From JACKII01 sp965222315 (GTDB lineage: Bacteria > Pseudomonadota > Alphaproteobacteria > Bin95), in assembly GCA_965222315.1 (NCBI GenBank), contig OZ244951.1:4030001-4094000 (forward strand): 64,000 nt of DNA, written 5' to 3'. Positions 51,585 to 60,921 of the stretch are shown piece after piece. The notes under the pieces were generated by a model that was given only the letters and a program-made list of their open reading frames with translations, did not search any database and was not told where the DNA came from. Position 1 is the first letter of the stretch. Every line of letters starts with the position of its first letter. Made by a program: the position numbers and the translations under genes.

Positions 51585-52673
51585 TTACGTCCCCGTTACG
51601 AAGCTCCACAGGTCGTCCGCGCCGCGGGCAGCCACCATCTTGCCGAGGCGGATCGACCATTCGGCCTCGTTGCCGAACTCGTCGCGCCAGACCCAGAGCC
51701 GCCTTGTCCGGTGGTGCAGGGAATGCTCGTAGGTGAAGCCCATGGCGCCGTGCGCCTGGTGGGCGATGGCGGAGCCTTTGGTGGCGGCCTCGCCAATGCG
51801 AACCTTGGCGGTGGCGATCTCCGCCAGCGCTGCCTCGCTCCAGCCGTCTGCGCCCAGCGCGCCTTCGGCCGCAACCGCTTCGGAGACCGCGTCGGAAGCA
51901 GCGCCGGCGGCGGCCGCCTCGCCCGCCAGTTCCGCCAGCATGTGCTGAATCGCCTGGAACTTGCCGATGGGGCGGCCGAATTGCTCGCGTTCCAGGGCAT
52001 ATTGCACGCACTGGTCGAGGATGCGCTGCAAGGCCCCCGCCATCTGGACGCACCGGACGGCAGCGCCGAAAGCCTCCAACGCCGCTTCATCCAACCCATC
52101 CGGCGCGGCAGCCACGGTGACCGGCACCACGGCGTCGAACGACACATCGTCCGCTGGCTCCCCGGCGAGCGACGTTCCCGGCACGATCGCGCAAGCGCCG
52201 GCGCGCACGATGGCGACGACGCGGGCTTCCTTGTCCGGCGCGGGTCCGGCCTCATGCGCCAGCACGACGATATGGTCGGCATTGCGGGCGAACGGCACCG
52301 CCCTGGCCGAGCCTTCCAACTGACCGCCTTTCAGGGTGATGCGGTCCTTGGCGCTGACTGGCGCAACCGTCATCGGCCCCGCGGGCACCTGGATTCCGGC
52401 CTGCCCGAGCAACCAGCCTGCCAACAGGGTTTCGGCGAGCGGCACCGGCACGGCGAACGCGCCGCCGACCTTGAGCACGTCGAACCCGTCGCCCATCTCC
52501 GCGCCGGCACCGCCAATCTCGTCGGACACCCAGGTCAGCGTCAGACCGCTTTCCTCCAGCGCGTCCCACAGCGCCTTGGGCCATTTGCCCTCCTCCGCGT
52601 CATTGATAACGCCGGGTTCGCAAAGATCCTGGCAGACGCGGGTGACGGTATCGACAATGATGGAATCAGACAT
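51585..52673 (-). CDS. Acyl-CoA dehydrogenase-like protein, smaller partner
   Basis: 362 residues with the ACAD fold but weakened motifs: LTWVSDEIGGAGAEMG, DHIVVLAHEAG, REQFGRPIGKFQAIQHMLAELA and ATKGSAIAHQAHGAMGFTYEHSLH. The C-terminus ends without an EGT-type catalytic loop (TRRLWVWRDEFG). Such partners with a full-length ACAD form alpha2beta2 enzymes in steroid and side-chain degradation. Start ATG 52673. Confidence 0.85.
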   Translation of the reverse strand: MSDSIIVDTVTRVCQDLCEPGVINDAEEGKWPKALWDALEESGLTLTWVSDEIGGAGAEMGDGFDVLKVGGAFAVPVPLAETLLAGWLLGQAGIQVPAGPMTVAPVSAKDRITLKGGQLEGSARAVPFARNADHIVVLAHEAGPAPDKEARVVAIVRAGACAIVPGTSLAGEPADDVSFDAVVPVTVAAAPDGLDEAALEAFGAAVRCVQMAGALQRILDQCVQYALEREQFGRPIGKFQAIQHMLAELAGEAAAAGAASDAVSEAVAAEGALGADGWSEAALAEIATAKVRIGEAATKGSAIAHQAHGAMGFTYEHSLHHRTRRLWVWRDEFGNEAEWSIRLGKMVAARGADDLWSFVTGT

Positions 52674-52754
52674 GGTTCAGCGGAACATTTCTCTAATCGG
52701 AGCGCATGAGCGGCAGAAAACGCGGGGCGGTGAAGTCTGTCAAGCTGCTGTCGC

Positions 52755-53633
52755 CTACCCCTTGAAGCGCGGCTCCGGCAGGCCCTTTATGCCGAGGCCC
52801 TTAACGACGAACAAGCCGCCATCGTCGGGGCCGTCGACCTTCATATTGTGGCTCTCACTGATCGAAGTGACATAGATGTCCTCCAGGTCCGGGCCACCGA
52901 ACATGACGCTGGTCGGGCGAGCGCAAGGCATGTCGATCAGCATGTCCAGTTTGCCTTCGGGCGAGAGACGCGCGACCTTGCCGGATGTGACGAATGCCGA
53001 CCAGATATAGCCCTCCGCATCGACCGTGCCACCGTCCGGCCAAGCGTCATGCTCACCCTTGGTGTCCACCAGCACGCGCTCGTTGGAAACTCCCCCATCC
53101 CCATAGTCATAGGCGGCGATCCGCGCCTTGCGGCTGTCAGAGAAGTAGAACGTCTTGCCATCCGGGCTGAACGAGGGGCCGTTGGTGACGATGATGTCGC
53201 CCATCATGGTTTCCAGGCTCAGGTCCGGATTCAGGCGGTAGAGCGTGCCTTCCGCTGCCTTGGTGATCTTCGTTGCCATGGAGCCAGCCAGGAACCTGCC
53301 CTGTTTGTCGACCTTACCGTCGTTCAGGCGGTTGCCCGGCTTGTCCGGCTCCGGATCGACGATGGGCGTGGTCTCGGCCGTTGCGAAGTCAAAGAAGTGG
53401 AAGCCGTCCTCCATTGCCAGCACCGCCCCGCCCTTCTCGCGCAGGCACATGGAACCCACGGTGGTCGGCACCTGCCAGTCCTGGCGCTCACCCGTGGCGG
53501 GGTCGAGGCGGTGGATGGTCGGCCCGCGGCTGTCGAGCCAGTAGAGCGCCTGCTCCTGCACATCCCAGAGCGGGCCTTCGCCCAGCTTGTCCTTTGTGGA
53601 GCCGACGCGGGTGACGGTGTAGTTGGCTGTCAT
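52755..53633 (-). CDS. SMP-30/gluconolactonase-like protein
   Basis: 292-residue six-bladed beta-propeller lactonase family. Metal ligands: Glu in LGEGPLWDVQEQALYWLDSRG, Asn in TNGPSFSPDGKTFYFSDS, and Asp in the same strand; GNRLNDGKVDKQGRFLAGSM is the family centre. No signal peptide. Could hydrolyse a sugar lactone of the galactonate route, although dgoK is 12 kb away. Confidence 0.87.
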   Translation of the reverse strand: MTANYTVTRVGSTKDKLGEGPLWDVQEQALYWLDSRGPTIHRLDPATGERQDWQVPTTVGSMCLREKGGAVLAMEDGFHFFDFATAETTPIVDPEPDKPGNRLNDGKVDKQGRFLAGSMATKITKAAEGTLYRLNPDLSLETMMGDIIVTNGPSFSPDGKTFYFSDSRKARIAAYDYGDGGVSNERVLVDTKGEHDAWPDGGTVDAEGYIWSAFVTSGKVARLSPEGKLDMLIDMPCARPTSVMFGGPDLEDIYVTSISESHNMKVDGPDDGGLFVVKGLGIKGLPEPRFKG

Positions 53634-53804
53634 TGGTGGCGTTTCCTGTATTTTTGGGTGGCGGTCATCCTAATTGGCCAACCATCGCCATTGCGAGTCC
53701 GCAAAGCGGGCGACGCAATAAACCGGCACCGACGCCAGCTATGGGCGCGGGTGGATTGCTGCGTTGCCCGGTTTCGCCCGTCGCCTCTCAATGAGAGCGG
53801 GCGG

Positions 53805-54437
53805 CTATTTCTGGTACTGTTTCATCAGACCCTGAATGCCGTGGGAGAGGTCCGGCCCCTCCGTCACCCGCACTTGGTTCGGCAGGTCGTAGATGGCGGG
53901 ATCGCCTTCCTCCCGCCGGACTTCGGTGGCAGTCTGGGTCATCTGAGGCATTTTCATCCGCAGCAGGATACCGTCGTCTGTCATGCAGATCTCACCGAGT
54001 GACGGGTTGCGGTAGACCGCGCAGGTCAGGCCAAGATATTCCTGGGTGGTGCCGTCAGGCGACATTCCCATGGACTGCGCATAGTCCGCGGGGCTCATGC
54101 CCTCTGCCTTGGCAAGGTCGTCATACATGGGGTTCTTGGTCCTGGTGGCCGTGCCAGCCTGCCGGTTGATGGCATAGACGTCCGGGCCGATGGTGACGTT
54201 CGTCTGCTGCTGGGTCTGCGTCATACCGGGAATTTTGATGGTGGTATTCTGGATCTGGTAGGACTGGTTCGCGTACTGGCGATGGCACTGCACGCTGTCT
54301 CCCTCCATCATCTGGCCGCTAATTTCGTAGGTAACGCAAAGCGCCTCAATCGGGTGAAGCTTCGGCGGGTCGGCGGCTGTCGCGGCCGGCGACAGGAGCA
54401 ACAAGGACCCCATAATAGCGCATATCGATTTGAGCAT
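53805..54437 (-). CDS. Exported protein of unknown function
   Basis: 210 residues with a signal peptide (MLKSICAIMGSLLLLSPAATA, cleavage near residue 21). The mature protein has four cysteines (LCVTYEISG, VQCHRQ, LTCAVYRNP, ICMTDDG) likely forming disulfides, and Gln/Thr-rich strands (TQTQQQTNVTIG). It follows the LLM gene by 21 bases. No family recognised. Confidence 0.6.
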   Translation of the reverse strand: MLKSICAIMGSLLLLSPAATAADPPKLHPIEALCVTYEISGQMMEGDSVQCHRQYANQSYQIQNTTIKIPGMTQTQQQTNVTIGPDVYAINRQAGTATRTKNPMYDDLAKAEGMSPADYAQSMGMSPDGTTQEYLGLTCAVYRNPSLGEICMTDDGILLRMKMPQMTQTATEVRREEGDPAIYDLPNQVRVTEGPDLSHGIQGLMKQYQK

Positions 54438-54458
54438 CGTCTTTATCTCTCTTCAATC

Positions 54459-55379
54459 CTACTTGCCTTCAAAGGCTGGGATCACCTCGTTAATCAGCCG
54501 CTGGGTCTGCTCCATCAGTTCCTCGTCGGACGAGCCGGTTGGCCGCAGCACAAACTTGGAGATGCCAGCATCCGCGTATTCCTGGATGCGGGCGCAGATA
54601 TCCTCCGCGTTGCCGACGGCGAAGGCGTATTTGGGGTCGCGGCCAGTGCGCTTCTGAATATTCTTCACCAGGAAGGGCAGAGGGCCGTCGTCCCAGGTCC
54701 CGAAGCGGAAATAGAAGCCGGTGCCATAGTGGTCATCGTCGATCGTGCGTCCCGCCTCCTTGGCGGCCACCTTTATCGCCTGGACCACGGGCGCGACTTG
54801 TTCAGGGCTCTCGGCGCCCGCCTGCCAGCCGGTGCCGATACGCGCGGTCCGGCGGATCGCGGCCTTGGACGAGCCGCCTATCCAGAGCGGGATGTGTTTG
54901 TTCACCGGCCGCGGGCTGATGACGGCGTCCTTGTACTGGAAGAACTGGCCGTCATAGGTGACGCTCTCGTCGGTCCAGAGGCGCGCGATCAGGTCCAATG
55001 CTTCATCGGCAATCTTGCCGGAGCCCTGGGAAGAACGGCCCGTCGCCACCCAATCGGGGGCCACCGGGCTGCCGACGCCGAAGGCAGGCAGGATGCGGCC
55101 GTTCGAGAGAAAATCCACCGTCGCGCATTGCTTCGCCATCAGCAGCGGATCACGGAGGCCGACACTCGCCACATTCATGCCGAACTTCAACTTCTGGGTG
55201 GCGCCCGCGAGCGCCGCCATGGTGCTCATGGTCTCCAGGAATGGCACTTTGGAGACAAGGCGGTCGGTCTGCCAGATCGAGTCGACGCCCCCTTCCTCGC
55301 AAAGCTGCACCCATTTCCAAAAAGCGTTGGCGGAGGAAAACGGAAACTCCGCCATGCCGAGGCCGATGCCGATTGCCAT
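54459..55379 (-). CDS. LLM-class flavin-dependent oxidoreductase
   Basis: 306-residue luciferase-like TIM-barrel protein (TIGR03854-like): MAIGIGLGMAEFPFSSANAFW, LKFGMNVASVGLRDPLLMAKQ, LSNGRILPAFGVGSPVAPDW, HIPLWIGGSSKAAIRR and FVLRPTGSSDEELMEQT. Cofactor likely FMN or F420. Substrate unknown. The second such enzyme in the window (the other at 38036). Confidence 0.87.
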   Translation of the reverse strand: MAIGIGLGMAEFPFSSANAFWKWVQLCEEGGVDSIWQTDRLVSKVPFLETMSTMAALAGATQKLKFGMNVASVGLRDPLLMAKQCATVDFLSNGRILPAFGVGSPVAPDWVATGRSSQGSGKIADEALDLIARLWTDESVTYDGQFFQYKDAVISPRPVNKHIPLWIGGSSKAAIRRTARIGTGWQAGAESPEQVAPVVQAIKVAAKEAGRTIDDDHYGTGFYFRFGTWDDGPLPFLVKNIQKRTGRDPKYAFAVGNAEDICARIQEYADAGISKFVLRPTGSSDEELMEQTQRLINEVIPAFEGK

Positions 55380-55504
55380 TGTCTACATGCTCCTGTCGCG
55401 ATGGCGGCCAACCTAGCATGGGGCAACGGCGGGAAAACAGGCCGGAGATCGAAACATCTTGCCCCGCACCAGCCGGATCGGGTGAGCCAGCCGGTGCGGG
55501 GCGG

Positions 55505-55532
55505 ATAGAAAGGGCCTCTGTTGAAAGGCCCT
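55505..55532 (-). terminator. Probable terminator downstream of the GDPD gene
   Basis: On the minus strand AGGGCCT pairs with AGGCCCT (7 bp) around an 8-base loop, followed by TTCTATCC. It lies 13-40 bases after the stop at 55545. Confidence 0.5.
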
Positions 55533-55544
55533 GGGGTCAGGTCT

Positions 55545-56756
55545 CTATTTCAAGCCCATGCAGCTTGCGTAATAGGTGACGGTCGCGGGCCAGTCGCTGA
55601 AGACACCCGCAACGCCAACCTCTTCATGCAGCGCGTGCAGCATGGTGAAGTAGTCGGCATCGGTGTCGATCGTCTCTTTGACCGACTGGAAATACCAGCC
55701 GCCGCCGTTGGTCAGCGGTCCGGAGCGCTCCAGCGTCCAGGTAATCAGTTTCAGGCCAGCGGCCTTCGCAGCCTTGGTGTAGGGCGAGGCGACGATCTTG
55801 TCGCCATCCAGGGTCACCAGCATCCACATCGGCGGCGCAATGAATTGGACGCCTTTGTCGGCCAGTTCCTGCATGGACGGCTTGAAGGTCTCCGGCTTCA
55901 TGAAATCGAAGCCGTCTACACTGTAGCGATCGTCCAGATAGACCGCCTGTTTGCCGAAATCCGGCTCGTTCTCGATCCAGTAGAGCACATCGTCCAGATT
56001 GAAAGACTGGGGCCAGACGTCAGACGCCGGGATGCCGGCAGCCTTGTACTCGTCGATCAGCTTCTGTGCGTAGTCCTGCTGGCTGAAGCCATCGAACGGC
56101 ATCTCAACGGCCGGCGACTTCAGTTCCGGCGTGAACTTGGCGCCCAGGTCTTTGAACAACGCAATCGACTCGGCGTGGGTCATCAGCGTGCCGTTCTCGA
56201 CCGAATAGAGGTCCGTGCGCCAGTTGGCCGTCCCGTCCATGTAGCCTTCCACCGATGTGCCGGACTTGTCGGCCGCATCCATCTTGCCCCGCAGGGTCCT
56301 GAACTCCGCCAGCGTGATGTCGCTGGTGCGGCACTCGGCAGTGGCGTTTGCGTCATCGCTCGCGGGCGTGAAACCAGCCGTGCACTTGGCCGCCAGGTCG
56401 GTCGCCAGGATGTTGGTGGTGGTGTGCAGATCGTTCTTGGCGTGGCGGCACACCAGTTCCTTGTCCTCGGTAAAGGTCACGTCGCATTCCAGGATGCCGG
56501 CGCCCATGCGCGCGGCGGCGACGTTGGACTCGACCGTGTGCTCCGGAAACTGCAGCGGCGAGCCACGGTGACCGATCGAGAAGAGCGTGCGCTTGAAGGG
56601 CCCCTCGGCACACGACGCGAGCTTCTCCTTCAACGGGCCATCGGCCATGCGGTCGATCAGGTAATAAGGGCGCGGACCGACCTGCACGCTATCGGCGGCG
56701 GCTGTGCCAGCCATGCCGATAGCCAGCAGGGAAAGGGTGATGGTTTTGCGAAACAT
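55545..56756 (-). CDS. Glycerophosphodiester phosphodiesterase family protein, exported
   Basis: 403 residues from ATG 56756 (an ATG 12 bases earlier is possible) with a signal peptide (MFRKTITLSLLAIGMAGTAAA). The GDPD signature is SIGHRGSPLQFPEHTVESN, then GAGILECDVTFTEDKELVCRH with the metal-binding Glu/Asp pair; TPASDDANATAECRTSDIT carries an inserted loop. TIM-barrel end in ITWTLERSGPL. Cleaves glycerophosphodiesters or related phosphodiesters outside the cytoplasm. Confidence 0.88.
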   Translation of the reverse strand: MFRKTITLSLLAIGMAGTAAADSVQVGPRPYYLIDRMADGPLKEKLASCAEGPFKRTLFSIGHRGSPLQFPEHTVESNVAAARMGAGILECDVTFTEDKELVCRHAKNDLHTTTNILATDLAAKCTAGFTPASDDANATAECRTSDITLAEFRTLRGKMDAADKSGTSVEGYMDGTANWRTDLYSVENGTLMTHAESIALFKDLGAKFTPELKSPAVEMPFDGFSQQDYAQKLIDEYKAAGIPASDVWPQSFNLDDVLYWIENEPDFGKQAVYLDDRYSVDGFDFMKPETFKPSMQELADKGVQFIAPPMWMLVTLDGDKIVASPYTKAAKAAGLKLITWTLERSGPLTNGGGWYFQSVKETIDTDADYFTMLHALHEEVGVAGVFSDWPATVTYYASCMGLK

Positions 56757-56869
56757 GCCGAACTCCATTGGGCGGAAACCGGCGCACTGTTGCTGGCGCC
56801 GGTGACACGTTCGTGAAGGTTCGGGAAACTTTCTGTGTCAGTCAGGCCGAAGGGCGGCCCGCGATCCGG

Positions 56870-58063
56870 TCATACCGGCACAAATTTCGGCGGGTGCTCG
56901 GCGATGACGTCCTCGTTCAGGGTCGCGCCCCAGCCGGGCCCCGGCGGGATCTGCACCTCGCCGTCCTGAATATCCGGCTTCCAGGTGATGATGTCGTCTT
57001 TCCACGGGATATCGTCGATATCGATCTCCATCACCCGGAAATTCGGGATGGCCGTGCAGAAATGGGCCGCCATCAGGGTCGAGAGATTGCCGTAGAAATT
57101 GTGCGGGGCGCAGTTGACTTCGTACGCCTCCGCCATGCCGGCGATCTTCATGCCGAGCCACGCGCCGTTCCAGGGCAGGTCGATGATGGCCACATCCATA
57201 CTGGCGTGTTCGAAGAAGGGCCGGAACTCGCGCAGGCCAAAGAGCGACTCGCAGGACGCGATGGGCGTCGCCACCCGCTCGCGGATGCCCGCCAGCGCCT
57301 TCGGGTCGTAGAGGTCGATCTCGATCCAGGTCAGGCCCAAATCGTCCAGCCCCATGCAGACCTGACGGTAGCCCTCCGGCTTGAAATTGAAGTTCAGGTC
57401 GATGCGGATGCCCATATCCGGCCCTGTCCCCTCCGACAGCGCCGCCAGTTCCGCGCGCATGGCGTCGATCATGGCGGGCGTGGCGTTCAGGCTGGGCCAG
57501 CCAGGCGAGCGGCCGAAGCCTGGCATGTGCAGCCGCGGCCCGCCTTCCTCGCCGAACAGGAAGATATTGGTCTTCAGGCCCTTGAAGCCGGCATCGCGCA
57601 CGCGCTGGCCCAGATGCACCAGGTCGTCCAGCTTCTGGATCGGTTCCTGCCCGATCTGCGCCGCCATATCCGGGTTGAGCAGGTAGGTGCCGCAATGGCT
57701 CCAATAGACCGGAATGGTCTGGCGGATCGCCCCGCCCAGCAGGTCATAGACCGGCACGCCCAGCGCCTGGCCCTTGATATCCAGCAGCGCATTCTCGATC
57801 GCCGCGATGGCCTGCTGGTTGACGCCGCCTGGGGCCTGGCGGGTCATGGCATAGAGCATCTGGTGGACCAGTTCATGGCCCATGGCGTCCATGCCCTCGA
57901 TCCGCTGCACCAGGCGCTGGATCACGACCGACAAGCCGGGGCTGCCGTAACACTCATTGTACTCGGCAATGCCGGTGATGCCCTCGTCGGTCAGCAGCTT
58001 GAGGAACGAAAAGTCCCGCCAGCCAGCGTTGCAATGCTTGATTTCGCAGCCTGTTATGCGCAT
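56870..58063 (-). CDS. Mandelate racemase / muconate lactonizing enzyme-like sugar acid dehydratase
   Basis: Enolase-superfamily enzyme of 397 residues: N-terminal cap MRITGCEIKHCNAGW, TIM-barrel metal ligands in GIRIDLNFNFKPEGY (Asp), IEIDLYDPKALAGIR (Glu) and ASCESLFGLREF (Glu); a histidine occurs in NCAPHNFYGN. Substrate likely an acid sugar, but no close match can be named. GTG 58069 is an alternative start; AAGGAG lies upstream. Confidence 0.85.
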   Translation of the reverse strand: MRITGCEIKHCNAGWRDFSFLKLLTDEGITGIAEYNECYGSPGLSVVIQRLVQRIEGMDAMGHELVHQMLYAMTRQAPGGVNQQAIAAIENALLDIKGQALGVPVYDLLGGAIRQTIPVYWSHCGTYLLNPDMAAQIGQEPIQKLDDLVHLGQRVRDAGFKGLKTNIFLFGEEGGPRLHMPGFGRSPGWPSLNATPAMIDAMRAELAALSEGTGPDMGIRIDLNFNFKPEGYRQVCMGLDDLGLTWIEIDLYDPKALAGIRERVATPIASCESLFGLREFRPFFEHASMDVAIIDLPWNGAWLGMKIAGMAEAYEVNCAPHNFYGNLSTLMAAHFCTAIPNFRVMEIDIDDIPWKDDIITWKPDIQDGEVQIPPGPGWGATLNEDVIAEHPPKFVPV

Positions 58064-58296
58064 CGGCACGTGTCTCCTTGAATCCGTCAGGGCGACCTTA
58101 ACCGCTCCATCGCGCGTGGGACAGGGCCGAAATGGCCCAAAAAGCCGGCAAGGCGCGGCGATTTCCCTAGTGGTTCAGTACGCAACATTAACTATTCTTT
58201 CGTCACCGCCCGGCGATAGAGGGGGACTGGCTGGCCGTGGAGACCGCGGTCCGCCCTTGAATGAGGCCGCCAAAGCGGATCAAGGAGAGATTTGAG

Positions 58297-59127
58297 ATGC
58301 AAGAATGGGTTACGCCCGCCGTACTGGAGCAGGTCGCGCAGATTTGCCGTGACGCCGGCGCGATCATCATGCCGTATTTCGATGCCGAGGGCATGGCCTT
58401 CGACAACAAGGACGACGCCCGCAAAAGCCAAGTGACGGAAGCCGACACCGCGGCGGAGGCGATGATCCTGCCCGCGCTCCAGGCGCTGGCCCCGCACGTG
58501 CCGATCGTGGCGGAAGAAGAGATGTCGACCGGCCACATACCGGATATCAGCGGCGGCGAGTTCTGGCTGGTCGACCCGCTGGACGGCACCAAGGAATTCA
58601 TTAAGAAAATCCCGGAATTCACCGTCAATATCGGCCTGATCCGCAACGGCAAGCCGGTGCTGGGCGTGGTCTATTCGCCGGCGAGCAATCACCTCTACGC
58701 CGGCTCGACCTTGCTCGACACCGCCTATTGGATCAAAGGCGACGCCGCGCCGGAACCGTTGCGCGTGCGCAAGATCGACCCCGACGCCATCACCATCTGC
58801 CTGTCGCGCACCTATGGCCAAAGCGTCGAGCTGACCCGTTTCCTGGAGCGGTTCACGGTCGAAAAGCAGGTGGATGCCGGTAGTTCCATCAAGTTCTGCA
58901 TGGTCGCCCGCGGCGAGGCCGATGTGTATCCGCGCTATGGCGGCTCGATGGAATGGGATACGGCGGCGGCACACGCCGTCCTGAACGCCGCCGGCGGCCG
59001 GGTTTGCGAGATCAATGACGGCCCCGATCTGAAATACGGCAAGACCCAGTTCCGCAACCCCTATTTCGTCGCCTGGGGCGGGCCCGAAAAGTCGGAAGAC
59101 GAGGTGAGCGCTGCTTCGGCTGCTTAA
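58297..59127 (+). CDS. cysQ: Inositol-monophosphatase family, 3'(2'),5'-bisphosphate nucleotidase-like (CysQ)
   Basis: Metal-dependent phosphatase of 276 residues that would degrade PAP, the by-product of sulfotransfer. Li-sensitive signature: IVAEEEMS, WLVDPLDGTKEFI (DPLDGT), and the C-terminal YGGSMEWDTAAAHAVL; GSSIKFCMVARGEADVYPR is CysQ-like. The ATG at 58297 has AAGGAGAGATTTGAG upstream. Overlaps the Sua5 gene by 17 bases. Confidence 0.9.
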   Translation: MQEWVTPAVLEQVAQICRDAGAIIMPYFDAEGMAFDNKDDARKSQVTEADTAAEAMILPALQALAPHVPIVAEEEMSTGHIPDISGGEFWLVDPLDGTKEFIKKIPEFTVNIGLIRNGKPVLGVVYSPASNHLYAGSTLLDTAYWIKGDAAPEPLRVRKIDPDAITICLSRTYGQSVELTRFLERFTVEKQVDAGSSIKFCMVARGEADVYPRYGGSMEWDTAAAHAVLNAAGGRVCEINDGPDLKYGKTQFRNPYFVAWGGPEKSEDEVSAASAA

Positions 59128-60064
59128 AGCGGATGATGCGGGCATCGCGGAGGCCGCCGCCTGCCTGCGGAACGGCGGTCTCGCGGCCTTCCCGACCGAG
59201 ACAGTCTATGGCCTGGGGGCGGACGCTACCCAGGATCACGCCGTCGCCCGCATCTATGAAGCCAAGGGCAGGCCCAGCTTCAACCCGCTGATCGTCCACG
59301 GACCGGATGCGGCTGCGATCCGTCCGCTGGTGCAATGGGACGACCGTGCGGAAATGCTGGCGGCGGCGTTCTGGCCCGGCCCTCTAACGCTGGTACTGCC
59401 CCGCGCCCAGGACTGCCCGGTCTCCCTGCTGGCCAGCGCCGGACTTGAGACCCTGGCCGTTCGTGTGCCCGCCCATCCGGTCGCCAAAGCGTTGCTCGCC
59501 GCGGCAGGCGTGCCTGTCGCCGGCCCCAGCGCCAACCGCTCCAACGCCATCAGCCCGACCGAGGCTGCACACGTGGCCGCCTCCCTGGGTGGCCGGGTGG
59601 ACCTGATCCTGGACGGCGGACCGTGCGCCGTCGGCCTGGAGTCCACGGTGGTGGACCTGTCCGGTGCAGCGCCCCTGCTGCTACGGGAGGGCGGCCTCGC
59701 GCGCGAAGACCTGTTGGACTTGGTGCCGGATTTGCAGCGCGCGCACGGCAGCGCGGCGATCCGCAGCCCCGGCATGCTGGCCAAGCACTACGCGCCGGAC
59801 TGCCCGGTGCGCCTGAACGTGATCCAGCCACTGCCGGACGAGGCACTGTTGGCCTTTGGGCCGGATGTGCCGGCCGCTCCGGGGTCGCCATTGACACTGA
59901 ACTTGAGCGAGACCGCCGACCTGACCGAAGCGGCGGCCAACCTGTTCCGGCACCTGCACGCCCTGAACGCGGCGCACCCCGCCGGCATCGCCGTGATGCC
60001 GGTGCCGGAGACGGGCCTCGGCCGCGCCATCAACGACCGCCTCCGCCGGGCAGCGGCAGTCTAG
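59111..60064 (+). CDS. Threonylcarbamoyl-AMP synthase Sua5/YrdC type (probable CTG start)
   Basis: Makes threonylcarbamoyl-AMP for t6A tRNA modification. 317 residues if the start is the CTG at 59111: LLRLLKADDAGIAEAAACL, then GGLAAFPTETVYGLGADAT, KGRPSFNPLIVH, PGPLTLVLPRA and the Sua5 C-terminal domain. The frame is closed by TGA at 59105 and has no ATG/GTG/TTG before 59330, which would delete the ATP/threonine-binding KGRPSFNPL. GAGGTGAG sits 2 bases before the CTG. Either CTG is the true start or the protein uses a later one and is inactive. Confidence 0.88.
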   Translation: MLRLLKADDAGIAEAAACLRNGGLAAFPTETVYGLGADATQDHAVARIYEAKGRPSFNPLIVHGPDAAAIRPLVQWDDRAEMLAAAFWPGPLTLVLPRAQDCPVSLLASAGLETLAVRVPAHPVAKALLAAAGVPVAGPSANRSNAISPTEAAHVAASLGGRVDLILDGGPCAVGLESTVVDLSGAAPLLLREGGLAREDLLDLVPDLQRAHGSAAIRSPGMLAKHYAPDCPVRLNVIQPLPDEALLAFGPDVPAAPGSPLTLNLSETADLTEAAANLFRHLHALNAAHPAGIAVMPVPETGLGRAINDRLRRAAAV

Positions 60065-60223
60065 CCCAGACCACGAGCCACAGCAGCCCCGGCCCGATGC
60101 CCGCCGTAGGCCGGCCCATGACCAACCGCCTTTCGTCCTAGGCATGAGGACAGGCGTTGCCGAAACCTTCCCAACTCGCATAGGGTCCGCCGCAACAAGA
60201 CGCAGCGGCAACAGCAGGCTCCC

Positions 60224-60904
60224 ATGACCACGCAATCCCTCTCAGACCAAGATGCCCAGAAACGTGCCGCGGCAATGGCGGCGGTCAGGCTGGTCGAGGA
60301 CGGCATGACCCTCGGTCTCGGCACCGGCTCGACGGCGGCATGGTTCGTCACCCTGCTGGGCGAGCGGGTACAGCAGGGCCTGCGCGTGCGCGGCGTTCCC
60401 ACCAGCGAGGCGACGGCCGCGCAGGCCCGCGAAAGCGGCATCGCGGTCATCGGTCTGGACGATGTGGGCTTCCGTGAAGGCGGGTGCATCGACCTCTGCG
60501 TCGATGGCGTCGATGAGGTCGATGGCCTCAAGCGCGCGATCAAGGGCGGCGGCGGCGCGCTGCTGCGGGAGAAGATCGTGGCAGCGGGCTCCGAACGCGT
60601 GGTCTATATCGCCGATGCATCGAAGCGAGTGGAGACGCTCGGCGCCTTCCCCCTGCCGGTTGAGGTCATCCCCTTCGCCGCCGCCTTCGTGCAATCGCGC
60701 ATCGCGGCGCTAGGCTGTACGCCGGTCGTGCGCCGGACCAAGGACGGCGCGGAATTCCGCTCCGACGAGAACAACCTGATCCTGGACTGCCCCTTCGGCC
60801 GGATCGACGACCCGGAAGCACTGGCCGCCGAACTGTCCCTCATCCCCGGCGTGGTCGAGCACGGCCTGTTCCTCGGCATGATCGACGAGATGCTGTTCGG
60901 GTAG
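60224..60904 (+). CDS. rpiA: Ribose-5-phosphate isomerase A
   Basis: Interconverts ribose-5-P and ribulose-5-P. 226 residues: DGMTLGLGTGSTAAWFV, VPTSEATAAQARESGI, DLCVDGVDEVDGLKRAIKGGGGALLREKI with the active-site Asp/Lys/Glu, and KRVETLGAFPLPVEVIP. Family-typical length. A 159-base gap separates it from the Sua5 gene; nothing recognised there. Confidence 0.95.
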   Translation: MTTQSLSDQDAQKRAAAMAAVRLVEDGMTLGLGTGSTAAWFVTLLGERVQQGLRVRGVPTSEATAAQARESGIAVIGLDDVGFREGGCIDLCVDGVDEVDGLKRAIKGGGGALLREKIVAAGSERVVYIADASKRVETLGAFPLPVEVIPFAAAFVQSRIAALGCTPVVRRTKDGAEFRSDENNLILDCPFGRIDDPEALAAELSLIPGVVEHGLFLGMIDEMLFG

Positions 60905-60921
60905 GGCCCGCACTACCGCCC

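Noticed and set aside
56778..56803. ACCGGCGC/GCGCCGGT stem between the enolase-family and GDPD genes as a terminator
   Set aside because: Stem is perfect but no convincing T-run follows on the minus strand.
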